A stretch of DNA of 31,208 nucleotides from a virus: IMG/VR virus record IMGVR_UViG_3300049733_000107, positions 1 to 31,208 of that record, one strand, 5' to 3'. A program made the translations under genes and the position numbers. Below are positions 1-8,694 of the stretch, in pieces. Within the stretch, counting starts at the first letter, position 1. Each line of letters opens with the position of its first letter. The notes beneath the pieces were generated by a model. That model ran no database searches. It had not been told where the DNA came from and worked only from the letters and a program-made list of their open reading frames with translations.

Positions 1-179
1 GGCAACCTCGCGACGGCGCAGGTTTCGGACCGGGGTCATTCGACCGATGGCACGGGGTGTGACGCCGGGGTCCGGCGGCGGTTCACGAGGGATCGCGATC
101 CCGTCTCGCCGGGGTCCGCCAGGGATGCGCGCTGGGATCCGTGGGGTTTTGTCGTGGATGTCGTCTCGGTGAGGGAAGC
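1..179. other. Non-coding region upstream of terS, candidate packaging site
   Basis: No convincing gene is seen before the small terminase gene. The stretch contains a 12-bp direct repeat CGCCGGGGTCCG at 63-74 and 107-118, a related CCGGGGTC at 30-36, and between the two repeats a perfect 14-bp palindrome GGGATCGCGATCCC at 89-102. Terminase small subunits often bind repeats next to their own gene, so this could be a pac/cos-type site or a late operator. That role is inferred from position only. Confidence 0.35.
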
Positions 180-671
180 ATGCGAGGACCGAAACCCATG
201 CCGACGGCGATCCGGATGCAGCGCGGCAATCCCGGCCGCCGGCCGATCAACACGCGGGAACCGACGCCGGATCCGCTCGATCTCGAGGCGCCGGCCTCCC
301 TGTCGCCGGCGGCGGCCGTCGAATGGGCGCGCCTGGCGCCGATGCTGGCGGCGCGTGGCCACGTGACCGCCGCGGACCGGGCGGCCTTCATCGGGTATTG
401 CGTCAAGTTCGCGCAGTGGGACGCGCTCGAGGCGGCGGCGCGCCAGGCCCCGTTTGTCGTGACCGCACCCTCGGGCTATCCCATCCCGAATCCGGCGATC
501 GGCATGGCGAACAAGGTGTTTACGCTGCTGTTGAAAGCGGCCGCGGAGCTCGGGTTGACACCGTCCTCCCGCTCCCGTGTCCAGGCCGTCAAGGAACCGG
601 ATGCCGCAAGCCCGCTCGCCAAACTCCGCGCCAAAGCGGCCGCCGTCCAGGCGCTCCGCCGCGTCAAGTAG
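180..671 (+). CDS. terS: Phage terminase small subunit, P27 family
   Basis: Small subunit of the DNA-packaging motor; it recognises phage DNA and hands it to the large subunit. The 163-residue protein opens with RGPKPMPTAIRMQRGNPGRRPIN; the basic GNPGRRPIN block (residues 16-24) is typical of P27-family small terminases, and the length fits. A helical segment rich in Ala follows, with a basic tail. I chose the ATG at 180 because it has a gagggaag ribosome site and starts directly at the family motif; an in-frame upstream start at 141 would add 13 unrelated residues. The large terminase follows directly, which supports the call. Confidence 0.88.
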   Translation: MRGPKPMPTAIRMQRGNPGRRPINTREPTPDPLDLEAPASLSPAAAVEWARLAPMLAARGHVTAADRAAFIGYCVKFAQWDALEAAARQAPFVVTAPSGYPIPNPAIGMANKVFTLLLKAAAELGLTPSSRSRVQAVKEPDAASPLAKLRAKAAAVQALRRVK

Positions 672-705
672 CGGACTCGGACCCTGGTCCCGGTTCCGGC
701 ATCGG

Positions 706-2385
706 GTGGACACCTACGCGCGCCGGGTCCTGGGGGATCCGCGGGCTGGCGCGCCGATCGTCGCGGGGCCGCACGTCCGCGCGGCCTGTCAGCGGCATCT
801 GGCCGATCGCGTCCTGGCGGCGCACCGCGGCGGCCATCCGCGCGGCCTGGCGTTTGTCCCAGCGGCCGCGGACGTGGCGATCGGGTTCTACGAGAAGGTC
901 CTGCGCCTCCCGGATACGCGGGACGCTGCCGGCGATCCGAAGCCGTTCCGCCTCGAGCCGGCCTTGGCCTTTATCGTTGGCTCCCTGACCGGCTGGATCG
1001 GTGCCGACGGGTACCGGCGGTACCGCGAGGCGTACATCGAGATGGGCAAGGGCAACGCCAAGACGCCACTCCTGGCGGGCCTCGGCCTCTTCGGCCTGAC
1101 GATGGACGGCGAGACGGCGCCGGAGGTGTACGCCGCGGCCGTGACGCGGGACCAGGCGCGGGTGATGTTCCGGGACGCCGAGCGCATGGTCGACGCCTCG
1201 CCGGCGCTCGCGGAGCTGGCGATTGTCCGCACGGTCAATAACTTGGCCGCTGGCCTCGGGTTCTTCCGGCCGTTCAGCCGCGATCAGGGCGTGAAGTCCG
1301 GTCCGCGGCCGCACATGGCGCTGATCGACGAAGTCCACGAACACACCTCGCCGGAAGTCATTCTGAAGATGAAAGCCGGCTTCAAGTTTCGCCGGCAACC
1401 GCTCGCGGCGTACATCACCAACAGCGGCTTCGATCGCACGTCCATCTGCTGGCAGCTGCGCCAGCATGCGGAGCGCGTCCTGGCCGGCGCGCTCGAGGAC
1501 GATCGCTTTTTCGCCTACGTGTGTGCGCTGGATGACGGAGAGGATCCGCTCGAGGACGAGGCCTGCTGGATCAAGGCCAATCCGCTCCTCGGCGTGACGA
1601 TTACGCCGGAGTACCTCCGCCGCCAGGTCGACAACGCGCGGCATCTGCCCAGCGAACGAAACACGGTCCTTCGCCTCAACTTCTGTGTCTGGACGCACAC
1701 GCATACGCGCGCGATCGATCTCGCCTTGTGGGACGCCTGCGATCCGCGGCCGCCGGATCGCGATCTGGTCGGCCGGCCGTGTTATGGCGGGCTCGACCTC
1801 GGGCAGTCCGACGATTTCACGGCGTGGGCGCGTGTCTGGGAGCTCGCAGACGGCGGCCTGGCGGTGAAGATGCGGTTCTGGATTCCCCAGGCCACGCTGG
1901 CGAAATATCCCGGCCGGCCGTATGGCGACTGGCAACGCGCCGGGCTGCTGACGATCACGGAAGGCAACACGACCGACTATGACGTCGTCGAAACAACGGT
2001 CGCGGCGGACTGCGCCGCGGACGGGATCCGGGAAGTCGCCTACGACAAGCGCTTCGCGGAACAGATGGCGCAACATCTGGCCGGCGCCGGGATCACGATG
2101 GTGAACACGCCGCAGGGCTTCGGCCTGAACGAAGCGATCCGCAAGAAGCTGGAGCTCATTACGACCGGCGCGCTTCGCCACGGCGACGACGCGATCCTCG
2201 GGTGGATGGCGACGAACTACGTCCTCCGCCACGGCACCAAGGGCGAAGTCCGGCCGGACAAGGAACACGCTGGCGATAAGATTGACGGACAAGTGGCGCT
2301 CGACATGGCGATCGATCGGCTCGTCCGCCGGCCTGTGACGAAACCGCCGCACTATCAGATTTTTGTCTTTGGGGGCGGCGCCTGA
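706..2385 (+). CDS. terL: Phage terminase large subunit (Terminase_1 type)
   Basis: ATPase-nuclease that drives DNA into the prohead and cuts it. With a GTG start at 706 the protein has 559 residues. The Walker A-like loop is MGKGNAKT (113-120), with Ala where the usual Gly precedes the Lys. Walker B is ALIDEVHEH (D208, E209). The C-terminal RNase-H-like nuclease begins at GGLDLGQSDDF (D364), and a late acidic residue sits in DGQVALDMAIDR near the end. The frame is open back to a GTG at 577, inside terS, but that extension only repeats terS sequence in another frame; the family's usual N-terminus (YARRV..G..IVAG..VR.AC.RH) begins at the GTG at 706. Start choice is moderately sure; function is very sure. 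Confidence 0.93.
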   Translation: MDTYARRVLGDPRAGAPIVAGPHVRAACQRHLADRVLAAHRGGHPRGLAFVPAAADVAIGFYEKVLRLPDTRDAAGDPKPFRLEPALAFIVGSLTGWIGADGYRRYREAYIEMGKGNAKTPLLAGLGLFGLTMDGETAPEVYAAAVTRDQARVMFRDAERMVDASPALAELAIVRTVNNLAAGLGFFRPFSRDQGVKSGPRPHMALIDEVHEHTSPEVILKMKAGFKFRRQPLAAYITNSGFDRTSICWQLRQHAERVLAGALEDDRFFAYVCALDDGEDPLEDEACWIKANPLLGVTITPEYLRRQVDNARHLPSERNTVLRLNFCVWTHTHTRAIDLALWDACDPRPPDRDLVGRPCYGGLDLGQSDDFTAWARVWELADGGLAVKMRFWIPQATLAKYPGRPYGDWQRAGLLTITEGNTTDYDVVETTVAADCAADGIREVAYDKRFAEQMAQHLAGAGITMVNTPQGFGLNEAIRKKLELITTGALRHGDDAILGWMATNYVLRHGTKGEVRPDKEHAGDKIDGQVALDMAIDRLVRRPVTKPPHYQIFVFGGGA

Positions 2386-2591
2386 TGACGCGGCCGCGCG
2401 GCCGGCCCCCGCTCGATCCCACGGGGCATCCCTCCGCCGCCGTGCATCTGAAACTCGTCACGATGGATTTCGATCGCGCGGCGTATCTGGCGCGCGTCCG
2501 CCGGACGAGTATCCAGGCCGTGATCCGCGCCGGCCTGGCGCGGCTGCTGCACGACGAATTCAGAAACCTAAAATCGACCGCGCGCGGCTGA
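2385..2591 (+). CDS. Small ribbon-helix-helix-like protein
   Basis: A 68-residue basic protein whose ATG overlaps the terL stop by one base (TGATG). After a basic, Pro-rich start (RGRPPLD) comes VHLKLVTMDFDRAAYLARVRR, then TSIQAVIRAGLARLL: a short strand followed by two helices, as in CopG/Arc-type ribbon-helix-helix DNA-binding proteins. It may bind DNA, either as a late regulator or in packaging; placement between terminase and protease genes does not decide. The family assignment is from pattern only. Confidence 0.6.
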   Translation: MTRPRGRPPLDPTGHPSAAVHLKLVTMDFDRAAYLARVRRTSIQAVIRAGLARLLHDEFRNLKSTARG

Positions 2592-2610
2592 GGGTGCAAG
2601 ACTGCGCCGC

Positions 2611-4482
2611 ATGTGGCGCGCCGCCTCGGTCCTCGAGCTGAAATCGTTCGATGACGAACAGCGCATCATCGAAGGGATCGCCACGACGCCGACGCGGGAC
2701 CACGCCGGCCATCACGTCGATCCGCTCGGCGCGGAATTCCGCCTGCCGCTGCCGCTGCTCTGGCAACACGATCAGAAACAACCGATCGGGGAAGTGATCG
2801 CGGCGTCGGTCACCGACGCCGGGATTGCCATCCGCGCGAAACTCGCCCGGATTGACGAACCGGGACGACTGCGCGATCGGCTCGAGGAGGCCTGGCAGTC
2901 CATCAAGGCCGGGATTGTCCGCGGCCTGTCGATCGGGTTCCTGCCGATTGATGCGACACCGATCAAGACCGCGAGCGGCTGGGACCTGAAGATCCGGAAA
3001 TGGCACTGGGGCGAATTGTCGGCGGTGACAATTCCCCAGAATGCCGAGACGACGATTACCGTCGTGAAAGCGGCCGCGATGGGCCATCACTCGCCCGGCG
3101 TTTCGGGCGCACGCAAGGACGTCCCGATGACCATCACGGAACAAGTCACGCAGTGGAGCACGACCCGGGCGCCGAAAGCGGCGCGCCTGGCGGAGCTGAT
3201 GAGCAAGTCCGCCGACAAGGGCGAGACGCTGAACGACGCGGAGGCGCAGGAATTCGACGGCCTCGAGCTCGAGATCAAGAGCATTGACGCGCAGATCACG
3301 CGCCTCCGCGCGGCCGAAGCGCTGCAAGCGGCGCCGACGCCGATCACGCCGGTAACGTCGATGGCGCAGGCGAGTGCGCAACGCGCCGGGACGCCGGTAA
3401 TCACGGTGAAAGCGACCGTCCCGCCGGGGACTGCGTTCGTGCGCTACACGTGCGCGATGCTCGCCTGCAAGGGCAACATGTTCGAGGCGAGCGAATACGC
3501 GGCGCGGCGCTGGGCCGATTCGACGCCCGAAGTCGCGCTGCAGCTCAAGGCGGCCGTCGCGCCGGGCACCGTGACCGATGCCACGTGGGCCGGGCCGCTC
3601 GTCAATCCGTCGATCGCCGCGGACTTCATCGAACTGTTGCGGCCGGCGACGATCCTCGGCAAAATCCCGGGGCTCCGCAACGTCCCGTTCAACACGAAAG
3701 TGCCGTCCCAGACGGCCGGCGGCACGTATGGATGGGTGGGCGAGGCGAAGCCGAAGCCGGTGACCAAGCTCGCCTTCAGCGCGGAAACGCTCGGCATCAC
3801 GAAGGCCGCCGGGATCATCATCCTGACGGAGGAGCTCGTCCGCCTGTCGAATCCCTCCGCGGAAGCCCTGGCGCGGAACGACATGATTGCCGGGATCGCG
3901 CGGTTCCTGGATTCGCAGTTCATCGATCCGGCGATCGCGGCCGTGACCGGCGTCAATCCCGCCTCGATCACCAATGGCGCGCCGACGGCGGCCGCCACGA
4001 CGAATCCGCTGGCGGACGTGATGACGCTGCTCAATTACTTCGCCACGAACAACGTCCCGATCGACGGCGTCACGCTGATCATGTCGCAAGCGAACGCGCT
4101 GGCGCTGTCGTTCAAGAACAACAGCGACGGCAGCCCGGTGTTTCCCGGCGTCGGCGTCAACGGCGGATCGTTCAAAGGGATCAACATCGTCACCAGCCAG
4201 GCGGCCGGGACGAACGTGATCGGCGTGCAGCCGTCCTTGATCCTCTACGCGGACGATGGCGGCGTGACGATCGACATGTCGCGGGAAGCGTCGGTGCAGA
4301 TGGATTCGGCGCCGGCGAGTCCACCCGATGCGACGACCGTGCTCGTGTCGCTGTGGCAGAACAACCTGGTCGGCCTCCGCGCGGAACGGTTCGTCAATTG
4401 GAAGCGCGTCGGACCCTCGGTCATGTATCTGACGGCGGCGGCCTATCCGGCGCCGGCGGAACTGCCACCGGTCACGCCGTAA
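2611..4482 (+). CDS. Fused prohead protease and HK97-type major capsid protein
   Basis: One 623-residue reading frame joins two proteins that most HK97-like phages encode separately. Residues 1 to about 160 are an S78-type prohead protease, with candidate catalytic His53 (LLWQHDQ) and Ser107 (GLSIGF). Residues 173 to about 240 form a charged, coiled-coil delta (scaffold) segment. From about 270 the HK97-fold capsid protein follows, recognisable by GPLVNPSIAADFIELLRP, GWVGEAKPKPVTKLAF and ILTEELVRLS. The protease would mature the head by removing the delta segment. An in-frame ATG at 3127 with AAGGA seven bases upstream could also give a separate 451-residue capsid precursor. No stop or frameshift separates the parts. 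Confidence 0.9.
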   Translation: MWRAASVLELKSFDDEQRIIEGIATTPTRDHAGHHVDPLGAEFRLPLPLLWQHDQKQPIGEVIAASVTDAGIAIRAKLARIDEPGRLRDRLEEAWQSIKAGIVRGLSIGFLPIDATPIKTASGWDLKIRKWHWGELSAVTIPQNAETTITVVKAAAMGHHSPGVSGARKDVPMTITEQVTQWSTTRAPKAARLAELMSKSADKGETLNDAEAQEFDGLELEIKSIDAQITRLRAAEALQAAPTPITPVTSMAQASAQRAGTPVITVKATVPPGTAFVRYTCAMLACKGNMFEASEYAARRWADSTPEVALQLKAAVAPGTVTDATWAGPLVNPSIAADFIELLRPATILGKIPGLRNVPFNTKVPSQTAGGTYGWVGEAKPKPVTKLAFSAETLGITKAAGIIILTEELVRLSNPSAEALARNDMIAGIARFLDSQFIDPAIAAVTGVNPASITNGAPTAAATTNPLADVMTLLNYFATNNVPIDGVTLIMSQANALALSFKNNSDGSPVFPGVGVNGGSFKGINIVTSQAAGTNVIGVQPSLILYADDGGVTIDMSREASVQMDSAPASPPDATTVLVSLWQNNLVGLRAERFVNWKRVGPSVMYLTAAAYPAPAELPPVTP

Positions 4483-4487
4483 CGGCC

Positions 4488-5870
4488 GTGCAGGTGTTCG
4501 GCTGGACGATCACGCGGACCAAAGCCGCCCCGACGCTGGCGCCCATCGTGCGTGCCCGCGGCGGCGGCGGCTGGTGGCCGCTGATCATCCGCGAACCGTC
4601 CACGGGCGCGTGGCAGCGGAACGAGGAGATCCGGCCGGAGCTCGCGTTGGCCTACGCGCCCGTCTTTGCCTGTACCACGCTGATCGCCTCCGACATCGGC
4701 AAACTGCGCCTGCGCCTGGTGCAGCAGGACGAGGATGGCATCTGGCACGAAACGACGAATCCCGCCTGGTCGCCGGTCCTGCGGAAACCAAATCACTATC
4801 AAACGACGCAGAAGTTTCTCGAACAGTGGATCACGTCGAAGCTGATTCACGGCAACGCCTACGCGCTGAAACAGCGGGACGAGCGCGGCGTCGTCCGCGC
4901 GCTCTATCTGCTGGATCCGACGCGCGTGACGCCGCTGGTGGCGCCGGATGGCGCCGTGTTCTATCGCCTCGATCGGGATGATCTGTCCGGCGTGACGGAG
5001 GGCGATCCGCGGCCGGCCGTGCCGGCGAGCGAGATCATTCATGACTTGATGGTGGCGCTCTTTCATCCGCTCTGCGGCGTGTCCCCGATCTTTGCGTGCG
5101 GCCTGGCCGCGAGTCAGGGCCTGGCGATTCAACGGACGTCCAGTTCGTTTTTCAGCAACGGATCCACACCCGGCGGGATCGTGCTCGTCCCGGGCGATAT
5201 CAGTATCGAGACGGCGCAGCAGCTCAAGACGTACTGGGACACGAACTACAGCGGCGTCAACGTCGGCAAGGTCGCCGTCCTCACGAACGGGATGACCTAT
5301 CAGGCGACGAGCGTGAACGCGACGGACGCGCAATTGATCGAACAGTTGAAATGGTCCGGCGAAACCGTCTGCACGTGCTACCACGTCCCGCCGTCGATGG
5401 TGAACATTGGGCCGCTGCCGCCGTACGCGAACAGTGAACCGCTCGTCCAGCAGTACTACTCGCAATGCTTGCAGGCGCTGATCGTCGCGCTCGAGACGAG
5501 TCTCGACGAAGGCCTCGAGCTTCCGCGGCCGTACGGGACGGAGCTCGATATCAGCGATCTCATCTGGATGGACACGGACACGCGCACGAAAGCCGCGGGC
5601 GATGCGATCGGCGCCGGCGCCATGTCGCCGGATGAGGCGCGCAAGACCTACTTCGGCCTCGGGCCGGTCCCGGGCGGTGACACGCCGTACATGCAGCAGC
5701 AGTACTTCAGCCTGGCGGCGCTGGCGGAACGGGACGCGGAGCAACCCTTCGCCAAACCGGCGCCGGCCGCGCCGCCGACGCCGGCGACGCCTGAGGACGA
5801 CGACGAGGATCTCAACGTGGCCGCCTTCGCCGTGACGTTGTATCGGAAGAGCCTGGAGTTCTATGCCTGA
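4488..5870 (+). CDS. Phage portal protein, HK97 family
   Basis: Forms the twelve-fold ring at the head vertex through which DNA passes. The 460-residue length is usual. Recognisable stretches are AYAPVFACTTLIASDIGKL near the N-terminus, LIHGNAYALKQRDERGVVRALYLLDP, GVSPIFACG, SSFFSNGSTPGGIV, and the late CTCYHVPPSMVNIG and MSPDEARKTYFGLGPVPGGD segments. Start is the GTG at 4488, five bases after the capsid stop; the frame is open further upstream only because it shadows the capsid gene. In most HK97-like phages the order is portal, protease, capsid; here the portal comes after the capsid. Confidence 0.93.
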   Translation: MQVFGWTITRTKAAPTLAPIVRARGGGGWWPLIIREPSTGAWQRNEEIRPELALAYAPVFACTTLIASDIGKLRLRLVQQDEDGIWHETTNPAWSPVLRKPNHYQTTQKFLEQWITSKLIHGNAYALKQRDERGVVRALYLLDPTRVTPLVAPDGAVFYRLDRDDLSGVTEGDPRPAVPASEIIHDLMVALFHPLCGVSPIFACGLAASQGLAIQRTSSSFFSNGSTPGGIVLVPGDISIETAQQLKTYWDTNYSGVNVGKVAVLTNGMTYQATSVNATDAQLIEQLKWSGETVCTCYHVPPSMVNIGPLPPYANSEPLVQQYYSQCLQALIVALETSLDEGLELPRPYGTELDISDLIWMDTDTRTKAAGDAIGAGAMSPDEARKTYFGLGPVPGGDTPYMQQQYFSLAALAERDAEQPFAKPAPAAPPTPATPEDDDEDLNVAAFAVTLYRKSLEFYA

Positions 5871-6366
5871 TTACGATGCGCTGGCCGACATCGTGATCAT
5901 GACGATCAAGCGCGCACAGGCGCCGCTGCTCGATCGGATTACCCTGCTCGAGGCCAACCTTGCCCTGGTCGAGTCGTACGCTTCCGTGGGTGAGCTCGCC
6001 GGCCTCCGCGAACGGATCGCCAGGCTCGAGACACGCGCCCCCGTCCCTGGGCCGCCCGGCGCCGACGGCAAGGACGGCGCCGACGGCCTGGGGATTGACG
6101 ATCTCCGGCTCGAGCAACGCGACGAACGCACGATGGCGCTCGCCTACGTCCGCGGCAGTGTCGTCAAAGACCTGGGCGTCGTGACCTGGCCGATCGCGCT
6201 CTATCGCGGCGTCCATGTCGAAGGGAAGGCTTACGACGCCGGCGACACGGTCACCTGGGCAGGCTCGGTCTGGTACTGTAAAACGACGACGACGGCCAGA
6301 CCCGGGGAAGGGCATCCGGCGTGGATGCTGATGGTCAAACGCGGCCGCGACGGGAAAGGCGCGTAA
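5863..6366 (+). CDS. Coiled-coil and collagen-like structural protein
   Basis: A 167-residue protein overlapping the portal gene by 8 bases. Residues 10-58 are predicted helical with heptad spacing (LLDRITLLEANLALVESYASVGELAGLRERIARLE). A short collagen-like run of Gly-X-Y triplets follows (GPPGADGKDGADG). The C-terminal part has YRGVHVEGKAYDAGDTVTWAGSVWYCK, which resembles the small carbohydrate-binding modules (CBM5/12-like) seen in phage fibres and decoration proteins. A trimeric head decoration or fibre-like protein is the likely role; its position next to the portal favours the virion. No exact family is recognised. Confidence 0.7.
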   Translation: MPDYDALADIVIMTIKRAQAPLLDRITLLEANLALVESYASVGELAGLRERIARLETRAPVPGPPGADGKDGADGLGIDDLRLEQRDERTMALAYVRGSVVKDLGVVTWPIALYRGVHVEGKAYDAGDTVTWAGSVWYCKTTTTARPGEGHPAWMLMVKRGRDGKGA

Positions 6367-6369
6367 GGG

Positions 6370-6666
6370 ATGGCGGACCTGGTGACGCTCGCGGACGCCA
6401 AGACGCATTTGCGGATCACGACGTCGAGTCACGACGCCGACATCACGGAGAAGCTCGCGGATGCCTCGGCCATCATCCTGGACTATCTCCGCGAACCGGC
6501 GGACACGTGGGATCCGACGACGGTCCCGAAGCCGGTCAAGTCGGCCGTGTTCCTGATGCTGACGCATCTGTACGAACATCGCGGCGATGACCCGGAGACG
6601 GACGAGGCGCTCTGGAGCGCGATCGGGCGGCTGTTGGCGCGGCTGCGGGATCCGGCGTACGCCTGA
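6370..6666 (+). CDS. Head-tail connector protein, gp6-like
   Basis: Adaptor that docks under the portal. The 98 residues begin MADLVTLADAKTHLRITTSSHDADITEKLADASAIILDYL, the standard start of HK97 gp6-like connectors (LxxAKxHLRI..D.DDxxI....AA...I..YL). The second half is helical (VKSAVFLMLTHLYEHRGD). It sits three bases after the upstream gene and overlaps the next by one base, in the usual connector position between portal and head-closure genes. Confidence 0.85.
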   Translation: MADLVTLADAKTHLRITTSSHDADITEKLADASAIILDYLREPADTWDPTTVPKPVKSAVFLMLTHLYEHRGDDPETDEALWSAIGRLLARLRDPAYA

Positions 6667-7067
6667 TGCCAGTCCCCCGCGGGCAGCAACGGCACCTGGT
6701 GAGCCTGGCGGGGCCGTCCGCGTCCCCGATGCCGGATGGCGAAGGCGGCTATACAACGCCGATCGCCGTCCTGGTCCCGGCGGCCTGGCACTGCTCGATC
6801 GCGCGCGCGTCCGCCCGCGAGCTCGAGCGGATCGCGGCGGGCACGGTCGTGGCCTCGGCGACGCATATCCTCGAGGGGGACCATCATCCGGGGATCACGC
6901 GGGAAACCGTGATCGGGTTCGAAGGGCGGACCTTCCACGTCAACGACGTGATCGATCCGCTCGAGCGGCATATCCATACGATCGCCATTTGCCAGGAGCT
7001 GATCCTGGCGCGGCCGATGGGCTTTCAACCGGGCGCCTTTCAACCGTCAGGCTTCCAGGGAGGCTAG
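6666..7067 (+). CDS. Head-tail adaptor / head closure protein, gp16-like
   Basis: 133 residues with an all-beta look. The start PRGQQRHLVSLAGPSASPMPDGEGGYT matches head-tail adaptors of the SPP1 gp16/HK97 gp7 type (R.RV.......DG.GG....), followed by WHCSIARASARELERIAAGTVVASATHILEGDHHPGIT and a strand GRTFHVNDVIDPLERHIHTIAICQEL. It would seal the connector and bind the tail. The start overlaps the stop of the connector gene (TGATG). A short repeated GFQPGAFQPSGFQ tail is unusual for the family. Confidence 0.8.
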   Translation: MPVPRGQQRHLVSLAGPSASPMPDGEGGYTTPIAVLVPAAWHCSIARASARELERIAAGTVVASATHILEGDHHPGITRETVIGFEGRTFHVNDVIDPLERHIHTIAICQELILARPMGFQPGAFQPSGFQGG

Positions 7068-7077
7068 CGGGGAGTTT

Positions 7078-8496
7078 ATGGCCGGCGTCATTCATCACGT
7101 GTTCACGAATCCCGTGCCGGACGATCCGACGTTCCCGGGCGTGCGGCCGTCCCATTGGAACGACGCGCTGCGCCTCGAGGCGGGATCGCACGGGGCGATC
7201 CTGTTTCGCGATGTGACGGATCCGACCTACGGGAGCGCGTATCTCACGCCGGCGGCCGGCCTCCCCTACTGGACGGGTCCCGACGTGCCGCCGACGGTGC
7301 TGACGATCGGGAGCGGCCTCGCCGTCACGGAGGGCGCGCTGACGGTTACGCCGGCGGCGCCGCTGGCGCATGCGACGACACATGCGCCAGGTGGGAATGA
7401 TGCATTGGTCGTCGATGCCGCCGCGGCGATTGGCTCATTGCGCACGCTCGGTATCGGCGCGACACAAGCCGCTGCTGGGGATGACGCGCGACTGTCGAAC
7501 GCACGCACGCCGATCGCGCACGGGGCCACGCATCAGGCGGGCGCGAGCGATCCGCTCCCGGCGGATTTGGTGGTGAATAACAGCTTGAGTATTGGCGCGA
7601 ACCCGTCGCTGATCGGTGCGATACGGCTACCGGATAACAGCTCCGTTGGTTGGATCAATGCCGACGGGACCGCGCATCGCCGTGGGATCTGGGGTTTTGG
7701 CGACTCGTTGTATATCGGCGTGGATCATCCGTACGCGATTCAATGTTCGACCTTGCCGAAAGACAATGCGCAGTTTTGGGGCTTGAACGCCAACCGGTGG
7801 TTGACAGGCTATTTCGGCGCGGTCGATTGCGCACAATCCGTCAGCATCGGCACGACCCCGGCGCAGAGCGGCGCGCTACGGTTGGCGAACGGTGCGGTGA
7901 TCGTCTTTCGCAACGCGACGAACGACGGCGACATCAACGCGCTTCGCGTCAGCACGGCGGCCGATATACTGGCGTTTCCCAACGAACTAGTGATCGGGCA
8001 AGGCGCGCCGGTCGCGACATTCGCCACGCACATTGTGGCGAAGCCCGATCGCGGATGGCAGCTTGGCAATCTGTCCTCGCGGTTCAATAACGCGTATTTC
8101 GGTGAGTCTGTCACTATCGGTGACAACCCCGCGCTGAGCGGCGCGGTGCGGTTGCCGAATAGCTCCGCGATCGCGTGGCGCAACACGGCGAACACGGCGG
8201 ATCTCCAAGCGCTGTATCTCGACAACAACAATGCGCTGATCGTGGGCACGGGCCTACCCTATCAGGTGCAAGCCTGCTCGATCTTGCCGATCCCTGATGC
8301 GACATCCGCTCTTGGCGGCGCCGCGTTCCGGTTCACGTACGGGTTCTTCTCCGAGTACCTCTCCATGACGCCGACCACGACGCCCGGGAATCAAGCCGGC
8401 CAGGCGGTGATCGTTTGTGTGAACGCGGCCGGCAAGCTGCAACTGGCGGCGAGATTTCCGACGGGCGCGCTGGTCCCGTTTGCCACGGAGCCATAG
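7078..8496 (+). CDS. Repeat-containing fibre-like structural protein
   Basis: 472 residues, ribosome site ggggag before ATG. The N-terminus (IHHVFTNPVPDDPTFPGVRPSHWNDAL) is of a kind seen at the virion end of phage fibres. Next come two H-x-x-T-H motifs (HATTHAPGGNDAL, HGATHQAGASDPL), common in fibre shafts. Three copies of a repeat follow, each opening SIG..P..SGA.RL.N and spaced about 255-270 bases (from about 7588, 7843 and 8113). The C-terminus is short (GKLQLAARFPTGALVPF). G+C in the repeats is visibly lower than in the neighbours. Its place among connector genes is unusual. It may be a head fibre or receptor-binding protein. Confidence 0.7.
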   Translation: MAGVIHHVFTNPVPDDPTFPGVRPSHWNDALRLEAGSHGAILFRDVTDPTYGSAYLTPAAGLPYWTGPDVPPTVLTIGSGLAVTEGALTVTPAAPLAHATTHAPGGNDALVVDAAAAIGSLRTLGIGATQAAAGDDARLSNARTPIAHGATHQAGASDPLPADLVVNNSLSIGANPSLIGAIRLPDNSSVGWINADGTAHRRGIWGFGDSLYIGVDHPYAIQCSTLPKDNAQFWGLNANRWLTGYFGAVDCAQSVSIGTTPAQSGALRLANGAVIVFRNATNDGDINALRVSTAADILAFPNELVIGQGAPVATFATHIVAKPDRGWQLGNLSSRFNNAYFGESVTIGDNPALSGAVRLPNSSAIAWRNTANTADLQALYLDNNNALIVGTGLPYQVQACSILPIPDATSALGGAAFRFTYGFFSEYLSMTPTTTPGNQAGQAVIVCVNAAGKLQLAARFPTGALVPFATEP

Positions 8497-8694
8497 ATGA
8501 CCAGCGATCCCTTTGCCCCCGATGCCCTCGCGGCGGAGATCGCGCGGCGGACGGATGCCGTGCTGCGGCGCGAGCTCGCGAACCTCTTGCTGCTGGTGGC
8601 GCGCCTCGAGTCGGAGGCCGCCGTCTACCGGGACGCGCTCGAGGCCGCGCGCGCGGCCGCCGGCGACACCGCCGCGGCGCGGGAGGATCCCTAG
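8497..8694 (+). CDS. Small helical hypothetical protein
   Basis: 65 residues beginning directly after the stop of the fibre-like gene (TAG then ATG) and ending directly before the next gene. Sequence such as LAAEIARRTDAVLRRELANLLLLVARLESEAAVYRDAL is almost entirely helical with a coiled-coil pattern, and the end is Ala-rich. No family is recognised. The tight packing on both sides argues that it is a real gene. Confidence 0.6.
   Translation: MTSDPFAPDALAAEIARRTDAVLRRELANLLLLVARLESEAAVYRDALEAARAAAGDTAAAREDP

Noticed and set aside
577-705. GTG at 577 as the large terminase start
   Set aside because: It lies within terS, and the 43 extra residues are a frame-shifted copy of the terS end without family likeness.
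3450-4487. Long N-terminal extension of the portal gene
   Set aside because: It is a shadow of the capsid gene, rich in Arg, Gly and Asp and lacking protein-like features; portal homology begins after 4488.
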